Virus record (IMG/VR): IMGVR_UViG_3300048928_000660
Span: 1-28,794 of that record
Strand: one strand, 5' to 3'
From: a virus
DNA: 28,794 nucleotides
Part shown: positions 1 through 8,479 of the stretch, piece after piece
Layout: every line of letters starts with the position of its first letter
How positions within the stretch are numbered: the stretch's first letter is position 1
Notes under the pieces: model-generated
Told to the model about the DNA's origin: nothing
The model's database searches: none
The model's input: only the letters and a program-made list of their open reading frames with translations
Translations under genes and position numbers: made by a program

Positions 1-390
1 TCAAGCCCGAACCTTGGCGGCTGTTTTCTTCGCTCCGCCCCGAACTCTCGCTTTGGCCCTTGCTTTGGCGCGCTCGTCTCTCGCCTCTGCGAGCACCTTG
101 GCCATGTTCGCCCGCCAGTGAGCGCCTTTCTTTTTGAAGAACGCGACAGTCTCCGGGTCAAGGCGCAGGGTCACGGCTTCTTTTGGGTTCTCGACGCGAG
201 GCCGACCACGCTTGGCAATCTCCTGCTCCATGGCCTTCGCCATGCCGGGGAACACTTCTGCGAAGGGCTTGGCGTTGGCGATCTGTTCGTCGGTCAATTC
301 GGGGCTATCCGGGTCAGCGGCAATCATCTTCTGAACTTCGGCCTCTTCCTCTTGGGTGAGGGGGCGCTTGGAAGAGAACTTGTTGGTCAT
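1..390 (-). CDS. brnA: BrnA-type antitoxin
   Basis: This 129-residue protein is the likely antitoxin and autorepressor of a BrnT/BrnA type II pair. Residues 61-80 hold a basic RGRPR run followed by TLRLDPE, the strand and helix start of the ribbon-helix-helix fold that BrnA proteins use to bind DNA and to pair with BrnT. The ATG at 390 was chosen because an AAGGAAG ribosome site precedes it and because it overlaps the toxin stop by 4 bases (ATGA). A longer reading frame runs upstream but only antisense to the toxin. The last 26 residues (104-129) are almost purely Arg, Lys, Ala and Gly, like a histone tail, and could add non-specific DNA binding. The stop codon occupies the first three bases of the window, so the gene is complete. 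Identification is by motif and partner. Confidence 0.82.
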   Translation of the reverse strand: MTNKFSSKRPLTQEEEAEVQKMIAADPDSPELTDEQIANAKPFAEVFPGMAKAMEQEIAKRGRPRVENPKEAVTLRLDPETVAFFKKKGAHWRANMAKVLAEARDERAKARAKARVRGGAKKTAAKVRA

Positions 391-635
391 AACAGCTTCC
401 TTTCCTTGGTGCTGGCCGGCCGCATCGAGATAACGGACAGGGCTTCCGAACCAAGCGGCTTGAAGACGACGGCGATGATGATCATGCCGTTGAACTCGCC
501 GATGGCAACGTGGCGGCCTTCCTTCGACGGAACGACCGTTGACGACAGGAAGAACTCGAAAGACAGGTCCGCGAAGTCCAAGCCGTGCTTGGCAATATTC
601 GTTTCGCGCTTCGGTTCGTCCCATACGATCTTCAT
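387..635 (-). CDS. brnT: BrnT-type toxin (ribonuclease)
   Basis: This 82-residue protein matches the BrnT toxin pattern: an N-terminal WDEPKRETNIAKHGLDF (the family's W-D-x-x-K-x-x-x-N-x-x-K-H-G-x-x-F) and a C-terminal VISMRPASTKER (the family's I-S-x-R-x-A-x-x-x-E-R). BrnT is a small RelE-like ribonuclease that arrests translation when BrnA is lost. The ATG at 635 puts the start at the family position; a start 12 codons upstream would read through the operator repeat. It is the first gene of the operon and overlaps brnA by 4 bases. The Arg that normally precedes the ISxR motif appears to be Leu or Ser here, so activity is not certain. The pair may stabilise the prophage or act in defence. 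Confidence 0.82.
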   Translation of the reverse strand: MKIVWDEPKRETNIAKHGLDFADLSFEFFLSSTVVPSKEGRHVAIGEFNGMIIIAVVFKPLGSEALSVISMRPASTKERKLL

Positions 636-640
636 GGGAT

Positions 641-695
641 TATTCGTACACGGAAAATACCCGTGGAGCAATTATTTTCGTGCACGGAAAATAAG
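641..695. promoter_or_regulatory. Tandem operator-like repeats upstream of brnTA
   Basis: Two copies of TTCGTRCACGGAAAATA lie at 643-659 and 677-693, exactly 34 bases apart (about three helical turns). They differ only at one purine. The second copy is part of a near-palindrome with TTTTC to its left and GGAAAA to its right around CGTGCACG. The spacing and the position just upstream of brnT fit cooperative binding by BrnA dimers, since BrnA is known to repress its own operon. The repeats are seen; the binding is inferred. Confidence 0.6.
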
Positions 696-798
696 AATTC
701 ATTCGAAATGTCTTGGGAGCGGGCAGTCTCCTACCTCGCCACCCGGCACGAGGGACAAGGCTACACTCTTGCCTGAAGAAGGCGCGGCGACCGCTCCG

Positions 799-811
799 GG
801 GTTCTGAACCC
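799..811. promoter_or_regulatory. Short perfect palindrome GGGTTC-T-GAACCC
   Basis: A perfect 6+1+6 inverted repeat lies 48 bases upstream of the first late gene, in the divergent 224-base gap between brnT and the late operon. It could be an operator or a small hairpin. No convincing -35/-10 pair could be placed around it, so its role is open. Nothing else gene-like was seen in this gap apart from the BrnA-type operator. Confidence 0.25.
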
Positions 812-859
812 TGCATATGCGCCGTGAAGTGGGCAAGCCGGCAATCATCTGGAGATGCC

Positions 860-1078
860 ATGAGCAACGTCCGCGTCTTCACAGGCATTACGCCGTTACC
901 GTTTGATGCCGACGTGATGCTCGAAAATGCCAAGGGGCATCTCAAGAGCGTACTGATCATCGGAGAGACAGAAGACGGCGAGGAATTCTTCTCCGCCTCG
1001 ATCGCCGACGGCCCGGAAACGCTCTGGATGCTGGAGAGGGCAAAGCACAAGCTGATGAAGATCTGCGATGACGAATGA
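860..1078 (+). CDS. Small hypothetical phage protein
   Basis: This 72-residue protein heads the late operon. The ATG at 860 has a GGAG site 5 bases upstream; longer frames extend left but lack a ribosome site. The sequence is acidic with alternating hydrophobic residues and resembles small conserved proteins often found just upstream of terminase genes in rhizobial prophages. No catalytic or binding motif is visible. It overlaps the next gene by 11 bases, so the two are probably co-translated. No function is proposed. Confidence 0.6.
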   Translation: MSNVRVFTGITPLPFDADVMLENAKGHLKSVLIIGETEDGEEFFSASIADGPETLWMLERAKHKLMKICDDE

Positions 1079-1607
1079 GACGAATGAACAGGCAGCTATC
1101 GGCCGGCCGTCCAGCTTCACCCAGGAGACAGCCGACGTGATCTGCGAACGGATCGCCAACGGGGAAAGCCTCCGGTCGATTTGCGATGATGAGGATATGC
1201 CGGACAAGGCCACGGTGTTCCGCTGGCTGAAGGCTGAACAAGAGTTCTGCGACCAGTACGCCCGCGCGCGCGAAGCCCAGGCCGACGCTCTCTTCGATGA
1301 CATCCTGACGATCGCCGATGACGGCCGGAACGACTGGATGGAGAAGGTGAACGCCGACGGTGAAAACATCGGCTGGCAGGTCAACGGCGAGGCCATGCGC
1401 CGTTCTCAGCTGCGCATTGATGCGCGCAAGTGGATGGCCGGCAAGCTGAAGCCGAAGAAGTACGGCGAAAAGCTCGACCTGAACGTCTCCGGCAGCCTTG
1501 AGACGGCATCCGAGGAACAGATTGATGCACGAATCGCTCAGCTTCTCGGAAAAGCGGGAACTCATGGCGCTGCTGGAGGAGCAGGAGCGCCGGAAGAGGC
1601 GGAATAA
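1068..1607 (+). CDS. terS: Terminase small subunit
   Basis: This 179-residue protein lies directly before the large terminase. Residues 31-56 (starting NGESLRSICDDEDMP, ending FRWLK) form a helix-turn-helix typical of the Sf6-type small terminase family. That family recognises the packaging site on phage DNA and forms a ring that feeds the large subunit. The middle part, rich in Ala, Asp and Arg, is probably the oligomerising helical region. The C-terminus (AGGAGAPEEAE) is low complexity and is encoded where the large subunit has already begun, giving an 83-base overlap. Identification rests on the helix-turn-helix, length and neighbour. Confidence 0.8.
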   Translation: MTNETNEQAAIGRPSSFTQETADVICERIANGESLRSICDDEDMPDKATVFRWLKAEQEFCDQYARAREAQADALFDDILTIADDGRNDWMEKVNADGENIGWQVNGEAMRRSQLRIDARKWMAGKLKPKKYGEKLDLNVSGSLETASEEQIDARIAQLLGKAGTHGAAGGAGAPEEAE

Positions 1608-2967
1608 GCTCCGGCTATATGCGCCGTATGCCAAGCAGCGGGAGTTTCACGCCGCCGGCCGTCTGAAGTCCGAACGCCTCTTCATGGCCGGCAACCAGCT
1701 CGGCAAGACGATCGCTGGCGGCGCTGAGTGGGCGATGCACCTGACCGGCCGTTATCCTGATTGGTGGGACGGCGCGACATTCAACCAGGCGCCTGTCTTG
1801 TGGGCAGGATCGGTCACAAGCGAAAGCACGCGCGACAATCCGCAGCGCATCCTTGTCGGACCGCCTGCCAAGGAAGAGGAATGGGGAACTGGCTTTATTC
1901 CAGCTGATTGCATTGTAAGCCGCAGCCGCGCGCAGGGCGTGCCGAACCTGCTCGACAGCGTTGTCGTCCGGTGGGGCGGTGGTGGCGACATTCAGGCAGG
2001 AGAAAGCATCCTTGCCTTCAAGGCCTATGAGAAAGGCCGCGAGAAGTGGCAGGGACCGACGGTCGACGGCGTGTGGTTCGATGAAGAACCGCCGGAAGCG
2101 ATCTACAGCGAGGGCCTGACGCGCACGAACAACGGTCAGCGCGGCCAGTTCGCCCAGGTCACGTTCACGCCGCTGCTGGGTATGTCCACGGTCGTTTCCC
2201 GGTTTGTGATGCCGGCAGCGACAGACGTCGGGACGGAAAGCCGCAGCGTCACGACAATGACGATCGACGACGCGGAACACTATACGCCGGAGGAGCGGGC
2301 GAAGATCATCGCCAGCTATCCGGCCCACGAACGCGAGGCGCGCGCGAAGGGTATCCCGACGCTTGGCTCCGGCCTGATCTTCCCGGTGCTGGAAGAGAGC
2401 GTTGTCGTTGAGCCGTTCGTGATTCCGAAACACTGGCCGCAGATCGGCGCATTGGATTTCGGCTGGGACCACCCGACAGCCGCGGTCAACCTGGCATGGG
2501 ATCGGGACGCCGATATCATCTATGTGGCGAAGGACTATCGCGAGCGGCACCAGACACCCGTTCTTCATGCTGCGGCATTGAAGCCCTGGGGCGTGTGGTT
2601 GCCATGGGCCTGGCCGCACGACGGCAATAACGACACGGCGGCCGGCGAGGCTTTGGCCAAGCAGTACGGCGCTCAGGGGCTCGACATGCTGCCCGAACAC
2701 GCGACGTTCCTTGAGGGCGGCAACAGTGTCGAGGCCGGCCTTATGGAAATGCTGGACCGGATGAAGACAGGGCGCTGGAAGGTGTTCCGCACCTGCCCGC
2801 ACTGGCTTGAGGAACGGCGCCTTTATCACCGCAAGGACGGCAAGGTCGTGAAAGAGCGGGATGATACGATCTCCGCGTCTCGGTACGGAATGATGATGCT
2901 GCGCTTTGCCAAGACGAAGCCGGTCGACAGCGAATGGAACTTTGTTCCGAGGAAGGGCATAGTCTGA
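1525..2967 (+). CDS. terL: Terminase large subunit
   Basis: The 480-residue protein is the ATP-driven DNA packaging motor and nuclease. Walker A is GNQLGKT at residues 56-62. Walker B is VDGVWFDEE at 180-188. A FTPLLG segment at 214-219 fits the coupling motif. The nuclease half starts with ALDFGWDHP (Asp311); Asp366 in WPHDGNND and an Asp in ERDDTISASRY near 452 could complete the RNase H-like metal site. The ATG at 1525 was preferred to the TTG at 1498 because GAGGAA lies 8 bases before it. The stop overlaps the portal start by one base (TGATG). Length and all motifs are intact. Confidence 0.93.
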   Translation: MHESLSFSEKRELMALLEEQERRKRRNKLRLYAPYAKQREFHAAGRLKSERLFMAGNQLGKTIAGGAEWAMHLTGRYPDWWDGATFNQAPVLWAGSVTSESTRDNPQRILVGPPAKEEEWGTGFIPADCIVSRSRAQGVPNLLDSVVVRWGGGGDIQAGESILAFKAYEKGREKWQGPTVDGVWFDEEPPEAIYSEGLTRTNNGQRGQFAQVTFTPLLGMSTVVSRFVMPAATDVGTESRSVTTMTIDDAEHYTPEERAKIIASYPAHEREARAKGIPTLGSGLIFPVLEESVVVEPFVIPKHWPQIGALDFGWDHPTAAVNLAWDRDADIIYVAKDYRERHQTPVLHAAALKPWGVWLPWAWPHDGNNDTAAGEALAKQYGAQGLDMLPEHATFLEGGNSVEAGLMEMLDRMKTGRWKVFRTCPHWLEERRLYHRKDGKVVKERDDTISASRYGMMMLRFAKTKPVDSEWNFVPRKGIV

Positions 2968-5234
2968 TGGCGAAACGCAAACAGAGCATGTCCGCACCCG
3001 AGCTTTGCGCGGCTGTCTCGTCCCTCGTCGATGACGCGCGCACGTACAGCGAGGAGCGTGCAGCCGATCGGATCAAGGCTACCGAGTATTTCGACGGCGA
3101 GATGTCGGACGTCAAAGCGGAGGAGGGGCGATCCAAGGTCGTTTCGCGTGACACACGGTCGACGATCAAGAAGGTTCTCCCGTCAATCCGACGCACGCTG
3201 CTTGGCAATACCGAGCTCGTCGAGTACCTGCCGCAGAGCGAGGAGGACGAGGCTGGCGCGGATCAGGCGAGCGACTATGTGAACTTCATCGCCCTGCCGG
3301 AGTGCGACGGCCGCAAGGCCATCTGGAGCGCCATCCATGACGCGGTGAAGCTGCGCAACGGCATCGTGAAGTGGTTCCAGAAGAAGATTGTGGACGTCAA
3401 GGTCAGCCACCACACCGGCCTTGATGACGCTGCATTCGCGCAGCTCGTTTCGGAAGACGATGTTGAGGTGCTGGCCTATTCCGAACGGCCGGAGATCATC
3501 CAGACGCCACAGGGGCCGGTCCAACTGATCGCCCACGACGTAAAGATCAAGCGTCGGGTGGAAACGTCTTTCCCGGCTATCTCAGCGGTACCGCCCGAAC
3601 ACTGGTTGATCCACCCCGACGCCGTTTCGCTTGAGGATAGCCCGATCCTTGGGGAGAACTACAAGGTTCGGCGATCGGATCTCGTGAAGATGGGATACGA
3701 CCGCGAGATCGTCGACACCCTGCCTGGATCGGCCGGCGAGTCGACGGAGCAGAAGGCAGAGGAGGATGCGCGCCGCCGCGACGTGTTCAGCCGGGATGAT
3801 GCGCCGACATGGGGACTGGAGGAGATCGATTTCTACGACCTTCTCGTCCGGATCGACTACGACGACGACGGTATTGCCGAGCTTCGCCGCATGGTCTTTG
3901 CCGGCGGACTGAAAGAGGAAAACCTGCTCGAGAATACCGAGTGGGACGAAGTGAACTATGCCGATATCGTCGCCGAGAGCCGTCCGCACCAGTGGGAAGG
4001 AAATTCCGTCCCCGACGATACGATGGATATCCAGCGGATCAAGACAGTTCTGCTGCGCGGCACGCTCGATAACCTCTATTGGCAAAACAACCTTCAGCCG
4101 ATCGTGCAGGAGGGCAAGGTCGTCAATCCCGATGCGGTGCTGAACCCATCATTCGGCAAGGTGATCCGCGTCCCGCAGGGCACGCCAGTAAACGAGGCAG
4201 TCGGATACAGTCAGGTCCCCATGGTCGCCGACAAGTCGTTTGCGATGCTGTCCTACCTTGACGGCGAGTTGACCGACCGTACCGGGATTTCCGATACGGC
4301 CAGCGGCCTACCGCCCGATGCTCTCCAGAACGTCACGGCTAAGGCGTCGGCTCTGATAGAGCAATCCGGTATCGGGCAGGTGGAAATGATGGTGGGATGC
4401 ATCGCCGAGAGCCTTGCGCCCGTCTTCAAGGGCTTGCTCCGACTGGTCGTGCAGCACCAGGACAAGCCGCGCACGGTTCGCCTGCGCAATGAGTGGGTGA
4501 CCGTCGATCCGCGGTCCTGGAACGCGAATATGGACGCGGAGGTCAACACGGGCCTCGGCGCCGGCACGCGCGAACGCGACATGCTGGCTGTTCAGCAGGT
4601 GATCGCCCTCCAGAAGGAGTTGCTAGCGACCCTGGGGCCGAACAATCCGTTCGTGAAGCCGGAACAGCTATACAACGCGATTTCAAAGCTTGTTCAGGCC
4701 ACCGGCCTCAAGAACGTCGCGCAGTTCTTCACCAAGCCGGATCCGCAGGAAATCAAGGCGCTACAGGATGCGCAGCAGAACGAACCGAACCCTGAGCAGG
4801 TCAAACTTCAAGGTGCGATCCAGCTTGAGCAGGCCCGAACACAGGGGCGAATGCAGGTCGAGCAGATGAAGGCGCAAACCCGCCTGGCTGAGTACGACAA
4901 GAAGATGCAGGCCGACGCCAGCCGCGAGCAGGCACAGCGGGACGCCGATCTCGAAGTCAAGCTTGCCGAGCTGGAAAAGGAGACGGAAGCCCGGCGGCAG
5001 GAGCTTATCGCCAATGCCGAACGCGAGGCCGACCGCCGCCAGACGGAAATTGAGAAGGCCTCTATCCAGCAGCAAACAGAACGCGAGTGGATGGCAACGC
5101 AGGTGGAAATCCTTGACCGCAAGATCGAGGCCGATGCCATCAATGCGGCGCGATCAGGCCTTGCAGCAGTGATGTCCGGCCGGACGACGGACCGGATGCA
5201 GTCCGGCAGTCAGTTGGGCCGACAGGCTCGGTGA
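2967..5234 (+). CDS. Portal protein, P22/SU10-like, with C-terminal coil
   Basis: The 755-residue protein follows the terminase, the usual place for the portal that forms the dodecameric DNA gate at one capsid vertex. Its size matches the large portals of P22- and SU10-like podoviruses rather than the roughly 450-550 residues of siphovirus portals. The N-terminal half has portal-like segments such as the helical DTRSTIKKVLPSIRRTLLG. Residues about 600-735 are a long Gln-, Glu- and Ala-rich helix with heptad-like spacing. This would form the barrel that projects into the capsid in P22-type portals. The start at 2967 is preceded by AGGAAGGG and overlaps the terminase stop. Confidence 0.85.
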   Translation: MAKRKQSMSAPELCAAVSSLVDDARTYSEERAADRIKATEYFDGEMSDVKAEEGRSKVVSRDTRSTIKKVLPSIRRTLLGNTELVEYLPQSEEDEAGADQASDYVNFIALPECDGRKAIWSAIHDAVKLRNGIVKWFQKKIVDVKVSHHTGLDDAAFAQLVSEDDVEVLAYSERPEIIQTPQGPVQLIAHDVKIKRRVETSFPAISAVPPEHWLIHPDAVSLEDSPILGENYKVRRSDLVKMGYDREIVDTLPGSAGESTEQKAEEDARRRDVFSRDDAPTWGLEEIDFYDLLVRIDYDDDGIAELRRMVFAGGLKEENLLENTEWDEVNYADIVAESRPHQWEGNSVPDDTMDIQRIKTVLLRGTLDNLYWQNNLQPIVQEGKVVNPDAVLNPSFGKVIRVPQGTPVNEAVGYSQVPMVADKSFAMLSYLDGELTDRTGISDTASGLPPDALQNVTAKASALIEQSGIGQVEMMVGCIAESLAPVFKGLLRLVVQHQDKPRTVRLRNEWVTVDPRSWNANMDAEVNTGLGAGTRERDMLAVQQVIALQKELLATLGPNNPFVKPEQLYNAISKLVQATGLKNVAQFFTKPDPQEIKALQDAQQNEPNPEQVKLQGAIQLEQARTQGRMQVEQMKAQTRLAEYDKKMQADASREQAQRDADLEVKLAELEKETEARRQELIANAEREADRRQTEIEKASIQQQTEREWMATQVEILDRKIEADAINAARSGLAAVMSGRTTDRMQSGSQLGRQAR

Positions 5235-5246
5235 GGTTTGAACGAT

Positions 5247-5486
5247 ATGTCACCAGATGATCGCCGCCGCGCCGCGGACGCCATCCTGAACGTCCCTCTC
5301 TTTCATGATCTCTTCAACGAGATCGAGGCCCAGGCGGTCGACGCCTGCGTATACGCCAAACATGACGATCACGAAGCCCGGCAGGCCTACGCCGCCGAGG
5401 TCCGCGTGATCCGCACCCTTCGCCTGCGATTGGAAGCCATCTCGAAAGAGGGCCAATCCGGTTCAGGCCGATCAGCGCCGGCATAA
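5247..5486 (+). CDS. Small hypothetical head-region protein
   Basis: This 79-residue, charged, mostly helical protein lies between portal and scaffold. The ATG at 5247 is 10 bases after GTGAGG; a TTG at 5238 would sit directly on that site and is less likely. The first half (PDDRRRAADAILNVPLFHDL) and the Arg-rich second half are amphipathic. No known motif is visible. Its place suggests an accessory head-assembly protein, but that is inference from position only. Confidence 0.6.
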   Translation: MSPDDRRRAADAILNVPLFHDLFNEIEAQAVDACVYAKHDDHEARQAYAAEVRVIRTLRLRLEAISKEGQSGSGRSAPA

Positions 5487-5516
5487 CGCCCGCGCACCAA
5501 CCTCCAAGAGGAAAAC

Positions 5517-6494
5517 ATGGACAGCGAAACCACCAACCTGCCGAACAGCGGGAGTGATAGTGCGCACCCCTCCAACGCTCTCGACAACCCGGCCAACCTG
5601 AACTTCTGGGAACCTGACGACGAAGATGTCGAGGTCAACCCGGCAGTGCAGGGAGACGGGATCGAAACCGACAGCGAGACGGATGAGACCGGTGATGACG
5701 GTCAAGAGGCCGATGTCACGCAGAACGACGACACGCCCGGGGAAGACGACGGCCAAGGCGACGACCAGCCGATCGTACCGGACGATGCCCTGATTTCGGT
5801 CGGCGGCCAGCAGCTCACTTTCGGTGAGGTGAAGGCCGGTTACATGCGTGAAGCAGACTACCGCCGAAAGACGCAGGTGCTGGGCAACCGCTCCCGCGAT
5901 CTGGAGGCACTATCCGGTCGCGTGAACGGTGCCGTTCACAAGATCGCTGACTTCCTGGCAAAGCAAATCCCGGATGCTCCGAACCCGGCGCTTGCAATGT
6001 CTGACCCGGCCCGTTTCGTCCGGGAAAAGGCAATGCATGAATCGGCAATGCAGCAGCTCGGGGAGATCTTCAACTCCGTCGAAGACGTGCGAGGCGTCCA
6101 GCAGACGCTTACCGACGAGCAGCATCAAGCGGTCATCGATCGCGAGAGCGCCAAGCTCGCGGAGGTCCTGCCTCACCTGCGCAAACCCGGCGAGAGCAAG
6201 AAGTTTTTCGACGCCGTATTCGAGACCGGGCGCGAGCTTGGTTACTCCGATGACGAGATGCAGGAGGCAACGGACAGTCGTCTGTTCCTGCTGGCGCATT
6301 TCGCGCGCATCGGCATGGCGGCGGAGAGGGCGAAGCAGGTGGCGAAGCGGAAAGTGCAGGACGTCCCCCCGTACTCTCCCCAGAGGCGCCCCCAGGGTCC
6401 GAACGCAAACCGCGTGCGGGCCAATCAGGAAGCGGTGAAGCGGCTGGAGAAAAGCGGCTCGATCTATGACGCGGTCAAGGTCGATTTTGATTAA
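5517..6494 (+). CDS. Capsid scaffolding protein
   Basis: The 325-residue protein lies directly before the major capsid gene, where scaffolds usually sit. Residues about 31-90 are extremely rich in Asp and Glu and probably disordered. A segment VGGQQLTFGEVKAGYMREAD follows, a pattern I associate with phage scaffolds. The rest is predicted helical and ends with a basic stretch (RKVQDVPPYSPQRRPQG) suited to binding the coat protein. AGAGGAAAA precedes the ATG. Scaffolds guide coat assembly and leave before DNA packaging. No protease is encoded nearby. Confidence 0.75.
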   Translation: MDSETTNLPNSGSDSAHPSNALDNPANLNFWEPDDEDVEVNPAVQGDGIETDSETDETGDDGQEADVTQNDDTPGEDDGQGDDQPIVPDDALISVGGQQLTFGEVKAGYMREADYRRKTQVLGNRSRDLEALSGRVNGAVHKIADFLAKQIPDAPNPALAMSDPARFVREKAMHESAMQQLGEIFNSVEDVRGVQQTLTDEQHQAVIDRESAKLAEVLPHLRKPGESKKFFDAVFETGRELGYSDDEMQEATDSRLFLLAHFARIGMAAERAKQVAKRKVQDVPPYSPQRRPQGPNANRVRANQEAVKRLEKSGSIYDAVKVDFD

Positions 6495-6517
6495 TCGTCA
6501 TCAAGGACACCCAGACA

Positions 6518-7510
6518 ATGGCAGCACCCGCCAACACCTATACCAGCAACAACGCTGTTGGTAATCGCGAACAGCTTTCGGACGTGGTGAACCGCATCAC
6601 GCCCGAAGACACCCCGATTTACTCGCTGATCCCCAAGGATACGGTGAAGGGCACCCATCCCGAATGGGAAATCGACGAACTCGCCCCTCCGGGCGCGAAC
6701 GTCCATACCGAAGGTGACGAATACACCTTCGGCGCGGTCGCACCGCCGGACCGTGTGGGCAACTACACGCAGATTTTCCGCAAGGAAGGTATCGTGTCGA
6801 ACACGCAGGAAAGCGTGGAGAACGCCGGCAACGTCGAGAAGATCAAGTACCAGAAGCTCAAGAAGGGCGTCGAGCTGAAGAAGGACGTCGAATTCTCGAT
6901 CGTCTCGAACGTCGGCTCGGTCGGTGGCGCAACGCGCGTCTCTGCCGGTCTTCCCGCCTGGCTGACCACGAACGTCTCTCGCGGCGCCACCGGTGCCAAC
7001 GGCGGCTTCGATGATGCTGATGGTCTTGTCGATCCGGCAACGAACGGCACGCAGCGCGCTTTCACCAAGGAGCTCGCTGACAACGTCATGGGCCAGGCGT
7101 TCCGCTCCGGCGGCAACGTCCGCCATCTCGTCTTCGCGCCTTATGTCAAGGAGGTGTTCGTCACCTTCATGTCGGACGCCAACGTCGCATCGTTCCGTTA
7201 CGCAGCGGACGAGAAGGGCCGAAATACCATCATCAGCAATGCTGATGTGTACGAAGGTCCGCACGGCAAGGTGCTGGTGCACTCCAACCGCGTTCAGGCA
7301 ACGAACGTGGCCGTCGCCCGCAACGCCTTCTTCCTCGATCCGGACATGGCCGCATGGGTCTGGCTCCGCAAGATCAAGGAAGACAAGGACCTCGCCAAGA
7401 CCGGTGACAACACGAAGTTCGTGCTCATCGGCGAAGGTGCGCTGAAGGTGAAGAACGAGGCTGGCCACGGCATCGTCGCTGACATCTTCGGCATGAGCCC
7501 GTCCACCTGA
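6518..7510 (+). CDS. Major capsid protein, SU10/DUF5309 type
   Basis: The 330-residue protein begins ANTYTSNNAVGNREQLSDVV and continues with RITPEDTPIYSLIPKD, the characteristic opening of the SU10-type (DUF5309) major capsid family with an HK97 fold. A hundreds-copy shell is expected. Unlike HK97 there is no long cleaved N-terminal arm, which fits the separate scaffold upstream. A CAAGGACA site precedes the start. The gene is followed at once by a strong terminator, which would help set a high level of transcript for this gene relative to those downstream. Confidence 0.88.
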   Translation: MAAPANTYTSNNAVGNREQLSDVVNRITPEDTPIYSLIPKDTVKGTHPEWEIDELAPPGANVHTEGDEYTFGAVAPPDRVGNYTQIFRKEGIVSNTQESVENAGNVEKIKYQKLKKGVELKKDVEFSIVSNVGSVGGATRVSAGLPAWLTTNVSRGATGANGGFDDADGLVDPATNGTQRAFTKELADNVMGQAFRSGGNVRHLVFAPYVKEVFVTFMSDANVASFRYAADEKGRNTIISNADVYEGPHGKVLVHSNRVQATNVAVARNAFFLDPDMAAWVWLRKIKEDKDLAKTGDNTKFVLIGEGALKVKNEAGHGIVADIFGMSPST

Positions 7511-7529
7511 TCCAACGCCACACGCTTAG

Positions 7530-7561
7530 CCAGCCCTCAATCCCGGGGGCTGGTTTTCTTT
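7530..7561 (+). terminator. Rho-independent terminator after capsid gene
   Basis: CCAGCCC (7530-7536) pairs perfectly with GGGCTGG (7547-7553) and is followed by TTTTCTTTG. The hairpin lies 19 bases after the capsid stop and 22 bases before the next start. It would trim the capsid transcript while letting some polymerase read on into the neck and tail genes. Confidence 0.8.
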
Positions 7562-7575
7562 GCGAGGAAAAAGAA

Positions 7576-8151
7576 ATGTCAAATCTCAAGAAAGAAGCCG
7601 AAGCTCTCGGCCTTGAAGTTGACGGCCGCTGGTCGGACGAAACGCTCAAGCAGAAGGTCGACGACGCCAAGGCCGCAAAGGCCGGCAAGAAGCCCGACGA
7701 TGCGAACGCGACCGTCACCTCTCCGAACGGGGCGCACACGTCCGCGGCCCCCACCACCGCGCCCGTCAACACCGCAGACGCTCGCGATGTCCCGTCGATG
7801 GGCGGTGTTCGCGTCGAAACGTCGGCGGAGATCCGGCAGGCCGATGCAGGCGAAAACCTGCCCGTGCCGCCCTACGAGGGCGATGCGAAGGCACTGCACG
7901 ACATCGCCGCCGGCCTGTCGCAGCAGGCGCCCCGCGGGCCGGAGCTCGACACCCGAAACATCGAGAACAAGGCGGATCAGGGCGAGAAGGAAGAACTCTA
8001 CCCGATCCGCCTGCTCGTCGACTGGTGGGACGGCCAGGGTATTCGCCGCGCGCGCAATACCGAAATCGACGTTCCGTGGAACGAGGCGAAGAAGCTCGTC
8101 ACTGAGGGCAAGGCCGAACGCGCCGACGCCTGGACGGCGAAGCGGGGCTGA
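7576..8151 (+). CDS. Putative head decoration/accessory protein with HeH-like N-terminus
   Basis: This 191-residue protein has three parts. Residues 1-27 (LKKEAEALGLEVDGRWSDET and onward) look like a HeH/SAP-type two-helix unit, which is often found at the end of phage head proteins. Residues about 35-135 are Ala-, Pro-, Asp- and Thr-rich and probably flexible. The C-terminal part (YPIRLLVDWWDGQG, then VPWNEAKKLVTEGKAERAD) is a small beta-rich unit I recognise from other phage head regions: a strand, a loop and a helix ending in GKAERAD. AGGAAAAAG precedes the ATG. A capsid accessory role is inferred from domain type and position after the coat gene. Confidence 0.55.
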   Translation: MSNLKKEAEALGLEVDGRWSDETLKQKVDDAKAAKAGKKPDDANATVTSPNGAHTSAAPTTAPVNTADARDVPSMGGVRVETSAEIRQADAGENLPVPPYEGDAKALHDIAAGLSQQAPRGPELDTRNIENKADQGEKEELYPIRLLVDWWDGQGIRRARNTEIDVPWNEAKKLVTEGKAERADAWTAKRG

Positions 8152-8155
8152 CACC

Positions 8156-8479
8156 ATGACCATACGGGACGGCGATTTCACGCTGATCGACTACGACTTT
8201 CAGACGGGCCGTTCCGTATGGGCCCTTTTCGACGGCGAAAAGACCGTCATTCGGACATCCTACCCGGTGGCGCAGGCCATCGAGCAGAACCTGTTGCTGC
8301 GAAACAATGTCAGCGACGGGTGGAAGGAAGATTGGCACCACGTCGGTTCGGTGCCGCAGAACATCGCTTGGGATAGCGGCCTCGTCGAAGCGTTTACGCA
8401 GGGCGACGACCGGTTCATCTCCCGATTCCTCAATGACAGCGACAATCGCGCATGGCGCACGAAGGAGGGCAGGGTATGA
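8156..8479 (+). CDS. Hypothetical phage neck-region protein
   Basis: A 107-residue protein with several Trp residues and acidic patches. It starts 4 bases after the previous stop and its stop overlaps the next start (ATGA), so it is part of a translationally coupled string. No recognisable motif. The position between the capsid and the adaptor genes suggests a structural or assembly role, but nothing in the sequence proves it. Confidence 0.6.
   Translation: MTIRDGDFTLIDYDFQTGRSVWALFDGEKTVIRTSYPVAQAIEQNLLLRNNVSDGWKEDWHHVGSVPQNIAWDSGLVEAFTQGDDRFISRFLNDSDNRAWRTKEGRV

Noticed and set aside
1498-1524. Upstream TTG start for the large terminase
   Set aside because: The ATG at 1525 has a GAGGAA site at good distance; the nine extra residues match nothing in the family.
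1615-2997. 460-residue open frame antisense to the large terminase
   Set aside because: It mirrors a gene with all terminase motifs; long antisense frames are expected from the codon bias of GC-rich DNA. No ribosome site or domain pattern.
6491-7468. 325-residue frame antisense to the major capsid gene
   Set aside because: Shadow of the well-supported capsid gene; no motif, no ribosome site.
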